Shown here: positions 54,285 to 62,977 of the stretch, one piece after another
Numbering within the stretch: position 1 is the first letter of the stretch
How the letters are laid out: each line of letters begins with the position of its first letter
Origin: JBKQHQ01 sp052148715
GTDB lineage: Bacteria; Pseudomonadota; Alphaproteobacteria; Rhizobiales; Xanthobacteraceae
DNA length: 64,000 nt
Assembly: GCA_052148715.1 (NCBI GenBank)
Contig: JBKQHQ010000244.1
Coordinates: forward strand, 76,843 to 140,842
Direction of reading: 5' to 3'
Notes under the pieces: model-generated
Seen by the model: the letters and a program-made list of their open reading frames with translations, nothing else
Databases searched by the model: none
What the model was told of the DNA's origin: nothing
Made by a program: the position numbers and the translations under genes

Positions 54285-55283
54285 ATGTTCATTGACGTCA
54301 CCGGAGCGCGGCTTTCGCGGCGCTCGATACTCGCGCTTGCTGGCTGCTGGGGCCTTGGCCTATCGTCGACCCGAGGCATGGCGGCCGAGAACGTCACCTA
54401 TCTTTTTCCGGCTCCGCCCGTATTGCCTGCCTTCGGGCCGATCCGGCTCGCGGAGGGCAAAGGCTATTTCAAGCAAGCCGGCCTCGATGTGACCTACGCG
54501 GTCGGGCGGGGCGGAGTCGACGTTGCCAAGCAGGTCGGGGCCGGCAACGCGCCGTTGGGCGGCATCGTCGCCGATGGGCCGATCGTGGTCCGGCAGAACG
54601 GCGTGCCGATCAAGATCGTCGCCGTATTCGGCGGCAAGGGTTTTATGCAGCTGGTCGTGCGCGAGGATTCCGGCATCGAGAAACCGGCCGATCTGAAAGG
54701 TAAGACCATCACGGTCATGTCGTATCAGGACACGACCTTCTACGCGCTCCTTGGTCTCCTCGCGAGCGTCGGCTTGACGCAGGACGACGTCAACATCCAG
54801 TCGGTCGGGCCAACCGGCGTCTGGGAATTCGTCGCCGCCGGAAAGTCGGTCGGCATGGCCGGTGTACCCGATTGGATTCCCCCCGTTGAGGCCGCCGGCG
54901 TCAAGGTGAAGGTCATTCCCTCCGACCAGTTCTTCCCGCACATGGCGCAGGGCATCGCCACCTCCGATGCGATGATCAAGGAGAAGCCGGAGCTCATCCG
55001 CAGCTTCGTCCACGCCGCGCTGCACGGCATGAAGGACATCATGGACGATCCGGACAAGGCTGCGGCTGACTTCGTCGGCTTCGTTCCCGAATGGAAGGGC
55101 AAGGAAACCCAGGTGAAGGACGCCATGAACTACTACGCCAAGCTCGTCTATCCCGGTCAGACGCGGCTCGGCGAGATCGATGCCGAGCGGCTGAGCAACC
55201 TGCAGGACTTTTATCTCGCCAAGGGTTTCATTCAGAAGAAGAGCCCGGTCGAGGACCTCTACACCAACGAGTTTATTAAATAG
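54285..55283 (+). CDS. ABC transporter substrate-binding protein (NMT1/SsuA-like, TAT signal)
   Basis: 332 residues with an N-terminal twin-arginine-type signal (LSRRSILALAGCWGLGL), then a NMT1/THI5-like periplasmic binding fold: VTYLFPAPPVLPAFGPIRLAEGKGYFKQAGLDVTYAVGRGGVDVAKQVGAGNAPLGG, SGIEKPADLKGKTITVMSYQDTTFYALLGLL, and AGVPDWIPPVEAAGVKV. AAGGAG lies 9 bp before ATG 54285. It is divergent from the permease/ATPase pair, which together form one importer. Export in folded form is unusual for binding proteins but not rare in this family. The ligand is unknown, possibly a carboxylated aromatic given the downstream monooxygenase. Confidence 0.87.
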   Translation: MFIDVTGARLSRRSILALAGCWGLGLSSTRGMAAENVTYLFPAPPVLPAFGPIRLAEGKGYFKQAGLDVTYAVGRGGVDVAKQVGAGNAPLGGIVADGPIVVRQNGVPIKIVAVFGGKGFMQLVVREDSGIEKPADLKGKTITVMSYQDTTFYALLGLLASVGLTQDDVNIQSVGPTGVWEFVAAGKSVGMAGVPDWIPPVEAAGVKVKVIPSDQFFPHMAQGIATSDAMIKEKPELIRSFVHAALHGMKDIMDDPDKAAADFVGFVPEWKGKETQVKDAMNYYAKLVYPGQTRLGEIDAERLSNLQDFYLAKGFIQKKSPVEDLYTNEFIK

Positions 55284-55301
55284 AACGAAGTACTCCGCAC
55301 C

Positions 55302-55387
55302 CGCTCGTCCCCGCGCAAGCGGGGACCTAGCTTTCATAGAAAGACAGTGATCACGTGCCGGATCCCCGCTTGCGCGGGGATGAGCGG
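55302..55387. repeat. Paired REP-like palindrome (copy 2)
   Basis: Same organisation as at 37818-37886: the left unit starts CGCTCGTCCCCGCGCAAGCG, the right unit is the inverted copy with core ATCCCCGCTTGCGCGGGGAT and end TGAGCGG, and the spacer is 34 bp of unrelated sequence. It lies in the 118-bp gap between the binding-protein stop and the FAD monooxygenase start. No RAYT-type transposase was seen in the window. Confidence 0.85.
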
Positions 55388-55401
55388 AGAGTATCCCTGC
55401 A

Positions 55402-56535
55402 ATGCCCCAGCAACGACGCGCCGAGATCGTAGGCGCCGGCTTCGCCGGCCTCACTGCGGCCTGCGCGCTGGCGCAGCGCGGCTGGCGCGTGCGCGTGCAT
55501 GAACGCGCGCCCCAACTGCGCGCGACCGGGGCGGGGATATACATCTACGAGAACGGCCTGCGCGTGCTCGAGGCGGTCGGCGCCTATGCGGCGGCGGTTG
55601 CGGGAGCGCCCTTCGCGCATACGCGCGAGGTGCGCGATGACCGCAACCGCGTCATCTCGGTGCACCGCTGGAGCGGCAGCCGCGTGTTCAGCGTCGTGCG
55701 CCAGAACGTGATCAATGCGCTCGCGGCCGCGGCGACGGGCGCGGGCGCCGAGATCATCACCCAGTCGACCGTTGTGGCCGCGACGCCCGAGGGCGAGATC
55801 GAGCTTGCGGAGGGCGGCCGGGCGCGGGCGGACCTAGTCGTCGGCGCCGACGGCACCAATTCGAGCGTGCGCGATTCGCTGGGCCTGCTTGCCCGGCGCA
55901 AAGCTCTCCCGGACGGCGCCATCCGCCTGATGATCGGCAGGACCGAGGAGGAACGACGCTCCTCCGACGGCGGCAAAACCATCGAATATTGGTCGGGCTC
56001 GCGGCGCGTGCTCTACACGCCGTGCAGCGAGAGCGATCTCTACATCGCGCTGACCATGTTGGATGCGGACCCGGTCGGCAAGGCGGTACCGGTCGACAGG
56101 GACGAATGGAAACGGTCCTTTCCGCACCTTGAAAGCTTGATCGACCGGTTCGGCGAGGCGGGCCGCTATGACCGGTTCGAGCTGATCAAGCTGCGGCGCT
56201 GGTCGTCCGGCACGGTGGCGATGATCGGTGACGCGGCTCATGCGCTGCCGCCGAATATCGGCCAAGGGGCCGGCTGCGGGATGATGAACGCGCTGTCGCT
56301 CGCGGTCTATCTCGATCGCCACGACGAGATTTCTGCGGCGCTCGAGGCGTGGGAACGCCACGAGCGTCCGCTTACCGACCATACGCAACGCGTTTCGGTT
56401 CTGCTCGGCGTGCCGACCACGTGGCCGCCGCTCCTTCGCACCCTGACGCTCGGCCTCGCCGGCAAGTCGAAATGGCTGGTCAAGCAGCGCACCCGCACCG
56501 CGCATCACCGGCCGACCGGGACCGACGCGGCGTAG
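55402..56535 (+). CDS. FAD-dependent monooxygenase (salicylate hydroxylase-like)
   Basis: 377-residue class A flavoprotein monooxygenase. Dinucleotide motif EIVGAGFAGLTAACALAQRGW (residues ~9-28), DG motif ADLVVGADGTNSSVR, and GD motif VAMIGDAAHALPPNIGQGAGCGMMNAL (about 274-300) are all intact. Such enzymes hydroxylate phenolic or aromatic carboxylic acids with NAD(P)H and O2. There is no signal peptide, so cytoplasmic. It is followed 118 bp later by a crotonase gene on the same strand. The substrate is not predictable from sequence alone. Confidence 0.88.
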   Translation: MPQQRRAEIVGAGFAGLTAACALAQRGWRVRVHERAPQLRATGAGIYIYENGLRVLEAVGAYAAAVAGAPFAHTREVRDDRNRVISVHRWSGSRVFSVVRQNVINALAAAATGAGAEIITQSTVVAATPEGEIELAEGGRARADLVVGADGTNSSVRDSLGLLARRKALPDGAIRLMIGRTEEERRSSDGGKTIEYWSGSRRVLYTPCSESDLYIALTMLDADPVGKAVPVDRDEWKRSFPHLESLIDRFGEAGRYDRFELIKLRRWSSGTVAMIGDAAHALPPNIGQGAGCGMMNALSLAVYLDRHDEISAALEAWERHERPLTDHTQRVSVLLGVPTTWPPLLRTLTLGLAGKSKWLVKQRTRTAHHRPTGTDAA

Positions 56536-56653
56536 CGGGTGCCGTTGTTTGACAGCACCTCTGGCGTTCACGACCATTCAGCGGCCGACACGATGTCGCC
56601 GCCGGCGCGGTTCGCGCCGCCGTTAGGACACTGACCCAGAGGAGCGCGCAGCC

Positions 56654-57517
56654 ATGGAGAGTTCCAGCGTCACTTACCGGGGCGTCAGCTACAACGTTTC
56701 CGGCCGTCGTGCCACCATCACGCTCGACCGGCCGGAATGCCTCAACGCCATCGACGATCGCATGCCGGCCGCTATCCGGGAGGCGGTCGAGGCCGCCAAC
56801 GCCGATCGCGGCGTCCATGTCATCGTGATCACCGGGGCCGGGCGCGCCTTCTGCGCCGGCTACGATCTCAAGCACTATGCCGAGCGCGAGGGCGAGAACG
56901 CCGCCGTGCAGACGATGCCATGGGACCCCATGCTCGATTTCCGCATGATGCACCGAAACACCCAAGACTTCATGTCGCTGTGGCGTTCCTACAAACCGAC
57001 CATCGCCAAGGTTCGCGGCTTTGCGGTCGCCGGCGGCTCCGACATCGCGTTATGCTGCGATTTCGTGGTGATGGCCGAGGACGCCAAGATCGGCTACCCG
57101 CCGGCCCGTGTCTGGGGTTGCCCGACCCCGGCGATGTGGGTCTACCGTCTCGGCGCCGAGCGGGCCAAGCGCATGCTCCTCACCGGCGACCTCGTCACCG
57201 GCACCGAAGCCAAGGCCATGGGCCTCGTGCTCGACGCCGTCCCGGAAAAGGATCTCGACGCCGCCGTTGACCGTCTGGTCGCTCGCATGGAGGGCGTTCC
57301 GCGCAATCAGCTGATGATGCAGAAGCTGATGATCAATCAGGCCTACGAGAATATGGGGCTCGCCAACACCCAGATGATCGCCACCATCTTCGACGGCATC
57401 ACCCGTCATTCGCCGGAGGGGATGTGGTTCAAGCAGCGCGCCGAGGAGGTCGGCTTCAAGCAGGCGGTCGAGGAACGCGATTCCGGCGCGCCGATCGCTG
57501 AAGGCGTGTCGCGCTAA
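56654..57517 (+). CDS. Enoyl-CoA hydratase/isomerase family protein
   Basis: 287-residue crotonase-superfamily protein. Oxyanion-hole motifs are GAGRAFCAGYDLKHY (about residues 63-77) and RGFAVAGGSDIALCCDFVVMAEDAKIGYPPARVWG (about 120-154). It carries a long insert EREGENAAVQTMPWDPMLDFRMMHRNTQDFMSLWRSYK between them and a C-terminal EGMWFKQRAEEVGFKQAVEERDSG typical of the large rhizobial ECH subgroup. The catalytic glutamates of enoyl-CoA hydratase are not clearly placed, so hydratase, isomerase or CoA-hydrolase activity all remain open. The ribosome-binding site is GAGGAGCG. Confidence 0.87.
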   Translation: MESSSVTYRGVSYNVSGRRATITLDRPECLNAIDDRMPAAIREAVEAANADRGVHVIVITGAGRAFCAGYDLKHYAEREGENAAVQTMPWDPMLDFRMMHRNTQDFMSLWRSYKPTIAKVRGFAVAGGSDIALCCDFVVMAEDAKIGYPPARVWGCPTPAMWVYRLGAERAKRMLLTGDLVTGTEAKAMGLVLDAVPEKDLDAAVDRLVARMEGVPRNQLMMQKLMINQAYENMGLANTQMIATIFDGITRHSPEGMWFKQRAEEVGFKQAVEERDSGAPIAEGVSR

Positions 57518-57577
57518 TGCGCCCTGATTTTAGATCCAGAAGAAATGAATACGATAGAGTGGCGTCGGTGCGCGCCG

Positions 57578-57772
57578 TCAAAAGGCCCCATCGTCTTGGT
57601 GCTTTGCCCGCCATTTGGGGCCAGGGCCTCGCATGTAGTAGAGCTCGGGCCGGTAGGGATCGAGAATTTCTCGTAAGGCACGACGGCAAGACCTGACAAG
57701 CTCCGCGGCCAAAGCGCGGGCGCCGTCGGACGGCTTTTTTGCGGATCGCAGCAGGATGAGGGCGACTGACAT
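57578..57772 (-). CDS. Hypothetical small protein
   Basis: 64 residues, basic, no membrane segment: helix SDGARALAAELVRSCRRALREILDPYRPELYYMRG, then a polar tail. I know no family for it. It begins 9 bp after the stop of the DUF6894 gene on the same strand, with AGGGGG just before its ATG. It may be real and cotranscribed, but evidence is limited to the reading frame, start signal and position. Confidence 0.45.
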   Translation of the reverse strand: MSVALILLRSAKKPSDGARALAAELVRSCRRALREILDPYRPELYYMRGPGPKWRAKHQDDGAF

Positions 57773-57781
57773 GGCGGCCCC

Positions 57782-58015
57782 CTAGTGCGGCCGGCCAAGC
57801 AGCGATAAGAACGGCATCGCAAAAATCTCCTCGCCGTCCACATCGCTGACATGCAAGATCCATTGGCGCCAATCTTCCGGATTGGGCCTCGAGATGAATC
57901 TCTGAACGACCCCGACGGCGTGATCGCGGGCTTCCGTCAGATCCTCGACGTCGCTGCCGCATCGGTCCAGCAACACTCCCTCGGCGCTGGAGCAATGGAA
58001 GTACATCTGAGCCAT
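57782..58015 (-). CDS. DUF6894-like small protein
   Basis: 77 residues with the DUF6894 pattern: an N-terminal strand MYFHCSSAEGVLLDRCGSDVEDLTEARDHAV and a C-terminal WILHVSDVDGEEIFAMPFLSLLG. These small cytosolic proteins are widespread in Bradyrhizobium-like genomes, often in several copies, and have no known function. The start at 58015 has a purine-rich leader (CAAGGGAGGCAAAG). A 64-residue hypothetical gene follows. Confidence 0.75.
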   Translation of the reverse strand: MAQMYFHCSSAEGVLLDRCGSDVEDLTEARDHAVGVVQRFISRPNPEDWRQWILHVSDVDGEEIFAMPFLSLLGRPH

Positions 58016-58182
58016 CTTTGCCTCCCTTGGTCGCCTGCCGGCGGCAGGACCAAATCAAGAAACGCAACCGCGGATCATGAATACCGGGGGCGGAATTTCG
58101 GGGAAATTCAGATGATGTCCCTAAGGGCCGTAACGGAGGTGGCCCGTTAAGGGATTGTTAGGACAGCCGTTCGAGTTTCGGT

Positions 58183-58716
58183 TCAAAACGGTATGGTAAT
58201 GCCGTCGAACGGCGCGTCGCAATTGACGAGGTCGACGCGCTTCCAGGCGATTTGGATGCGGTTATCGCGTTGCACCAGACGGTGGAAGGCGGTGCCGCCG
58301 AACAGCCGCAGCTGCTCGCGGCGGTACTCGATCATCGTGAACTTTGAGCGGGTGGTGCAGGCCAGGCTGCTCGGGTCCACTTGCTCAATCGTGACATTGG
58401 CGATGATGCGGCTGGTGCGCGAGCGTGGCTCCTGCGAATACATGCGCGGGCTTGCGAGCCGTCGCACCCGCGTCTCGAGCAGCCGCCGGTCGTCGTAGAT
58501 CAGCGACACCGTGTCGAGGGGATCTTTCTGCCCCGGCTCGCTCGGCACCCAGTACCAGGCATCGGCCGTGAACAGCGCGAGCCAATCGTCGAATCTTGCC
58601 TCGTCGAGGAGGCGCGCCTCGTGCAGCAGAAACTGTTCGCAGCGCGCGACCTCCAAAGCACCAGCAATGCGGGATGCCGAAGATGCAGCGGCAGCGCCCT
58701 CTGTAGTGTTGCTCAT
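58183..58716 (-). CDS. Aromatic-ring-hydroxylating dioxygenase, beta (small) subunit
   Basis: 177-residue SnoaL/NTF2-like fold protein of the BenB/XylY family. EQFLLHEARLLDEARFDDWLALFTADAWYWVPSEPGQKDP at the start and SLIYDDRRLLETRVRRLASPRMYSQEPRSRTSRIIANV are the standard signature. The beta subunit stabilises the alpha3beta3 hexamer. It is encoded 21 bp after the alpha subunit on the same strand. No ferredoxin or reductase gene is close by, so these must be supplied from elsewhere. Confidence 0.9.
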   Translation of the reverse strand: MSNTTEGAAAASSASRIAGALEVARCEQFLLHEARLLDEARFDDWLALFTADAWYWVPSEPGQKDPLDTVSLIYDDRRLLETRVRRLASPRMYSQEPRSRTSRIIANVTIEQVDPSSLACTTRSKFTMIEYRREQLRLFGGTAFHRLVQRDNRIQIAWKRVDLVNCDAPFDGITIPF

Positions 58717-58737
58717 TGTGCCCCCCGATCCCGCGTA

Positions 58738-60087
58738 TCAGGACGCGACGCGGGCGGGCTCGGCGCGGCCATCGGTCATGTAGCCGAGCCAAGCGTCGAA
58801 CATGTTGCGGATGTAGACCTCGCTGGTCGAGTTCTTGCCGCGGCGTCCGCCGTGCTCGTCCGGCATGTCGCTCTGGTAGCCACGGCCGATCTGCAGCCAT
58901 TGCGCGCCTTCGCTCGACAGGCCCATGCCGATCCGATTGTAGATTTCGAGGTCGTCGGTCAAGACCAGCGATCCGGTGCCGTTGACGGTGTTGGCGAAGC
59001 TGATGGTGTTGCGAAACATGCGCTCCGGCGCACCGAGTAGCCGGAAATTATACGTGTGCACCACGGTGCGATTGACGGAGATCGGATGGATCACGCGCAG
59101 CTGCTGGAATTGGCTCATGAACGAGATGTTCGGATAGACGTTGCTGTTCCAGCGCCGCACCTCAAGGATTTTTCTTGTCTCCTCTTTGCCTTTGTGCGCC
59201 TCCATGGCTTCGATGTATTCTCTGAACACCGGGTCTTTGAGCGCGGCGACGAGCTTGGAGTCGTCGTGATAGTCGCCGAGGAAGCTGTGGCCGTTCGGAT
59301 AGGTCCAGATGCCGACCTGCGACTCCCAAAAGCTGTAGGGTGCGCCGTTCTGGCGCATCTGCCGGATGGCGATCTCGCCCGAGCCGTCGGAATAGACGTC
59401 GTCCGACTGCTCTTGTGCCGCCTCGATCGAGGAGCGATGGGTGAACAGCGGGTGGGCGGCGTCGCATAGATTTTCCAGATAGAGCTTCCAGTTGCCGTCG
59501 TAGGCGTGCTTGAAGACGCCGCCCGCCGCCTCGAGCTCGCCGGCCGGAGCGCGGTCGACCATGTCGTCGAGCGAGGTCGCCATGTAGCCGAGCCAGTCCG
59601 CAAGGCTTGGGCCGTCGGCAGCCAGGCTTGCAAAGACGAAGCCGCGATAGCTCGTGACGCGTGGCAACTGCAGCATCGAAGTCTTCGGGTTCTGCGGATC
59701 GAAGTCGCGCGGATAGCCGTGCTGCAGCGGCACGGCCTTGAGGCGCCCGTCGAGGTGGTAGGTCCAGCCGTGGTAGCAACACTCGAATTCGCTCGCGTGC
59801 CCCACATCGGAGGCGACGACCAGAGCGCCGCGATGCGCACACTGGTTGCGGATGACGCGGATCTCGCCACCGGCGTCGCGCACCAGCACCAAGGGCTTGC
59901 GGCCGATCTGCGTGCAAACATAGTCGCCGGGATGCTTGATCTGGCTCTCGTGCCCGACATAGATCCACGCCCGCCCAAAAATTTTTTCCATTTCCTGCTC
60001 GAAAATGGCCGGGTCGGTGTAGAGGCGCCGATGCACGCGCCCCTCCTGCACAAGCAGCGATAGGTCTTCGGTTTCGACGCCCAGCAT
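58738..60087 (-). CDS. Aromatic-ring-hydroxylating dioxygenase, alpha subunit (Rieske)
   Basis: 449-residue terminal oxygenase. The Rieske [2Fe-2S] site is C-A-H in RNQCAHRGALV and C-Y-H in FECCYHGWTYHLDG (about residues 84-110). The catalytic domain has NWKLYLENLCDAAHPLFTHRSS, where Asp and the two histidines bridge to and bind the mononuclear iron. It is of benzoate/2-halobenzoate (BenA-like) class by length and by RAWIYVGHESQIKHPGDYV. It would dihydroxylate an aromatic acid or amine in the cytoplasm. It is divergent from the aminotransferase gene at 60223, with a 135-bp promoter gap. Confidence 0.92.
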   Translation of the reverse strand: MLGVETEDLSLLVQEGRVHRRLYTDPAIFEQEMEKIFGRAWIYVGHESQIKHPGDYVCTQIGRKPLVLVRDAGGEIRVIRNQCAHRGALVVASDVGHASEFECCYHGWTYHLDGRLKAVPLQHGYPRDFDPQNPKTSMLQLPRVTSYRGFVFASLAADGPSLADWLGYMATSLDDMVDRAPAGELEAAGGVFKHAYDGNWKLYLENLCDAAHPLFTHRSSIEAAQEQSDDVYSDGSGEIAIRQMRQNGAPYSFWESQVGIWTYPNGHSFLGDYHDDSKLVAALKDPVFREYIEAMEAHKGKEETRKILEVRRWNSNVYPNISFMSQFQQLRVIHPISVNRTVVHTYNFRLLGAPERMFRNTISFANTVNGTGSLVLTDDLEIYNRIGMGLSSEGAQWLQIGRGYQSDMPDEHGGRRGKNSTSEVYIRNMFDAWLGYMTDGRAEPARVAS

Positions 60088-60222
60088 GGCTCACATCCTC
60101 GGCAGGCTCGATTGTATGCGCAAGACTAACATAGGCAGATGCGCCGTCACACCCACCGCATTCGCCAAGGCGGCGGCGGGGGCCTATTGTGCCGCAAAAC
60201 GACGGTGCAACGGGAGAACCCG

Positions 60223-61095
60223 ATGGCTGCCGACCGCTGGTCGAAAACCTGGACCTACTTCGAGGAGCGCTGGCACGAGGGCAATGTTCCGATCATGGGC
60301 CCGCGCACCCACGCCGCTTGGCTCGGCTCCTCCGTGTTCGACGGCGCCCGGGCCTTCGAGGGCGTCGCCCCGGATATCGATCGGCACTGCGCCCGCGTCA
60401 ACGATTCGGCCACAAAGCTGCATCTCAAGCCTGAGGTCGCGCTGCAGCGCTGGCTCGATCTGGTCGCCGACGGGCGCGAGCGTTTCGACCGCGATGCCGA
60501 GCTCTATATCCGGCCGATGTATTGGGCGGAGCAGGGCGGGCCTTACGCGGTGCCGCCGGACCCGGACTCGACCCGCTGGTGCCTATCGATCTACGAGACG
60601 CCGATGCCGCAGCCCGTCGGCTTTTCGATCACTCTGTCGCCGTTTCGCCGGCCGACGCTCGAGACGATGCCGGTCGATGCGAAGACGGGCTGCCTCTATC
60701 CCAACAACGCCCGCGCCTTGCTTGATGCCAAGGCCCGCGGCTTCGACAATTGCCTCCTGTGCGACATGCTCGGCAACGTCGCCGAGTTGGCCACCGCCAA
60801 CGTATTTCTGGTCAAGGACGGCGTCATGTTCACGCCGATACCGAACGGAACATTCCTCAACGGCATCACTCGGCAGCGAGTGGTGCGGCTCATGCGCGAC
60901 GCCGGTCTCACAGTCGTCGAAGGCACTTTACGCTACGCCGATTTCGAGCGCGCGGACGAGATCTTTGCGTCGGGAAATTACTTCAAGCTAATGCCGATCA
61001 TCCGCATCGGCGAGCACTTGCTGCAGCCTGGGCCGGTCTACCGTCAGGCGCGTTCACTCTACTGGGATTTTGCCCATGCGGAGGCACGGGTCTGA
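60223..61095 (+). CDS. Branched-chain amino acid aminotransferase-like (class IV PLP enzyme)
   Basis: 290-residue fold-type IV PLP enzyme. Segments FEERWHEGNVPIMGPRTHAAWLGSSVFDGARAFEGVAPDIDRHCARVNDSA, the lysine in VDAKTGCLYPNNARALLDAKARGFDNCLL (Schiff-base region, about 149-177), and LGNVAELATANVFLVKDG match the IlvE-like subfamily annotated in rhizobia. It interconverts branched-chain amino acids and 2-oxo acids, or D-amino acids/4-amino-4-deoxychorismate in related members, so the substrate is uncertain. ATG 60223 follows a GGGAGAA ribosome-binding site. Confidence 0.85.
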   Translation: MAADRWSKTWTYFEERWHEGNVPIMGPRTHAAWLGSSVFDGARAFEGVAPDIDRHCARVNDSATKLHLKPEVALQRWLDLVADGRERFDRDAELYIRPMYWAEQGGPYAVPPDPDSTRWCLSIYETPMPQPVGFSITLSPFRRPTLETMPVDAKTGCLYPNNARALLDAKARGFDNCLLCDMLGNVAELATANVFLVKDGVMFTPIPNGTFLNGITRQRVVRLMRDAGLTVVEGTLRYADFERADEIFASGNYFKLMPIIRIGEHLLQPGPVYRQARSLYWDFAHAEARV

Positions 61096-61156
61096 TTCGT
61101 GCCGCACCGGCGTCGGGAACGCTTGAACACGGCTGCCGTGGCCGAGCAACGGTCGG

Positions 61157-62860
61157 TCACTGCGGCGCCGGGATGGTCAAGATGTTGGGGATCGAAAGGC
61201 CGCGAAGGTCATAGACGCGCGCATAAATGACGCCTTCCCGCCGCACCTCGGCGAGCACCGGAGCGTCGAGCTTGACGCAATAGAACTCGCCGAGCATCAA
61301 GGCGAAATCGGCGCCTTTGCTTTCCCACGTCACTTCGAATTTGGCTCCAAGCGCAATGTCGGCGGGCGGGTGCGGGCCGCAGACCGCGACTTTCCAGCGC
61401 CGGTCGAGAGGAGGGGATTCGTGCAGCTCCTCCAGCTTGGCGTGAAAGTCCTCGAGGACCTCCTTGAACGAGAGGCCCCAATAATCGACCATGTAGCGGC
61501 CGCGGGCATGGCGAACGCCGCCCGATAGCGTGTTGAAATACGTGTACTCGTAGGGGTGCAGGCGCACCATGTCGTTGATCGGCAGCGCCAGTCCGGCGAC
61601 GAAGACGCATGCCGCGATCAGGGCCGGTGCCGGGCCGAGCTCTTGTATTCGCGTCCCCAGCCAGGCTGCGGCGACGCCGGCGAGGACCGCGAATGGCGGA
61701 ACCAGAAAGACGAAGTGACGAATCCCGTTGTAGAAGGCCGGATGGGTCACGAACGCGAAGACGAAGGGAACCATCGCCGCGAGCGCGACCAACAGGAAAG
61801 CCGCGCGGCGCGCGGGGGCGGGCGCAGGTTCAGGTCCGAGGATAGGCTTCGCCGCAGAAGGCGCTAGCGCGTAGACCAACGCGCCGGCAATTCCAATAAG
61901 CCCGAGCGCCAAAAATAGTTCAGGCAGCGTCAGGGCAAACAGGGTCGGCAGATAGCTCAGCGGCATGTCGGGAACGAGAATGAGCTTGCCGCCGAATTGC
62001 TCGCGCCAAGGCGCTTCGAAGAAATGGGAAAAATATTCGGCCGCGCGGATCGGATTGAGGGGGTCGAGAATCGACCATGGCCACACGAAGCCCATGACCA
62101 GATAGGCGAGCGCCATGCCGGGCAGGAGCGCAAGGACGAATTTTCCGGAGCGCCAGCCTGCGGTCCGCAGACCCATCGTTCGGCTGTCGAGCGCGACGAG
62201 GAGCGCCAGCGCCGCAAGACCATAGAACACGCTCAAGCCGGCGAGAATTCGCGTTCCGAATGCGAGTCCGAGGCCGATGCCAAACAGGACGATCGTTCGT
62301 CCGGAAGGCCGCGGATATTCCTCGAATGCGCGCAGAAGGCCAAGGAGCAAGACAGCCATGGCGACCGCAAAGGGGGCGTCTTTGGTGTTGATGAACGAAT
62401 GCCCGTAGTAGACCGGACAGGTCGCAAGCAGCACGAGCGCAAGAACGCCGGCAAGCGGACCACCGAGCCTTCGGCCGAGGCGCCAAGTGACGACGAGCCC
62501 GATCAGGCCGACGGCGGCGCCCATGAGGCGTCGCGTCTCGAACAGGTCGAACGGCAAATATTGGGCGGCGAAGGCGGCCGCCATATCAAAACCGCCGCCA
62601 TACATGTAGAGGTTCACAAACGACAGCGCGCGCCTATCCGTGAACCCGGACGAATACAGCGAAAGCAGCAGGTCGCCATACTGGGAATGGGTGTAGTCGT
62701 CCCAGCCGAGTCCGTAGTCGCGGAAGGTGGCGATGGCGATCGCGGCGAGAACGAGCAGAACGACAACCGCCGTTCCGTCGGCGATTCGGGCAAGCGTCCA
62801 CGTTCGCGTCGGAAGCGCGGCCAGCGCCGCCGACGAGACGGGCTGCGGTGCTTGGAGCAT
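61157..62860 (-). CDS. Polytopic membrane protein of the GT39/ArnT-like glycosyltransferase type
   Basis: 567 residues, about 11-12 membrane helices. The first periplasmic loop carries the acidic pair in GLGWDDYTHSQYGDLLL (usual GT-C catalytic Asp/Glu site, about residues 54-70). Further on is the LLATCPVYYGHSFINTKDAPFAVAMA region typical of dolichyl-phosphate-mannose-type (PMT_2) transferases. The C-terminal ~110 residues are soluble. It probably transfers a lipid-linked sugar in the periplasm. ATG 62860 has GGAGAGGAA before it; the longer frame to 62905 is rejected. The exact substrate is unknown. Confidence 0.75.
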   Translation of the reverse strand: MLQAPQPVSSAALAALPTRTWTLARIADGTAVVVLLVLAAIAIATFRDYGLGWDDYTHSQYGDLLLSLYSSGFTDRRALSFVNLYMYGGGFDMAAAFAAQYLPFDLFETRRLMGAAVGLIGLVVTWRLGRRLGGPLAGVLALVLLATCPVYYGHSFINTKDAPFAVAMAVLLLGLLRAFEEYPRPSGRTIVLFGIGLGLAFGTRILAGLSVFYGLAALALLVALDSRTMGLRTAGWRSGKFVLALLPGMALAYLVMGFVWPWSILDPLNPIRAAEYFSHFFEAPWREQFGGKLILVPDMPLSYLPTLFALTLPELFLALGLIGIAGALVYALAPSAAKPILGPEPAPAPARRAAFLLVALAAMVPFVFAFVTHPAFYNGIRHFVFLVPPFAVLAGVAAAWLGTRIQELGPAPALIAACVFVAGLALPINDMVRLHPYEYTYFNTLSGGVRHARGRYMVDYWGLSFKEVLEDFHAKLEELHESPPLDRRWKVAVCGPHPPADIALGAKFEVTWESKGADFALMLGEFYCVKLDAPVLAEVRREGVIYARVYDLRGLSIPNILTIPAPQ

Positions 62861-62916
62861 CGTGTTCCTCTCCGCGCCGATATTATCGAATAACGGCGCG
62901 CCCACTCTACAAGCAG

Positions 62917-62938
62917 AAGCGGGGCCGGAGCCCCGCTT
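62917..62938 (-). terminator. Hairpin downstream of sodB
   Basis: Perfect 9-bp stem AAGCGGGGC / GCCCCGCTT with a 4-nt loop, 40 bp after the sodB stop and 57 bp before the start of the next gene on the same strand. In the sodB direction the hairpin is followed by a pyrimidine-rich but not pure T stretch (CTGCTTG); on the plus strand it is followed by TTA. It most likely terminates sodB transcription. Confidence 0.6.
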
Positions 62939-62977
62939 TACAGCGATCCAGGGCCGTTTGGGGTGCTAGCGTGATCT

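Noticed and set aside
58131..58149. TAACGG / CCGTTA hairpin downstream of the dioxygenase beta subunit as a terminator
   Set aside because: Only a 6-bp stem without a T-run in the transcribed direction; too weak to list as a feature.
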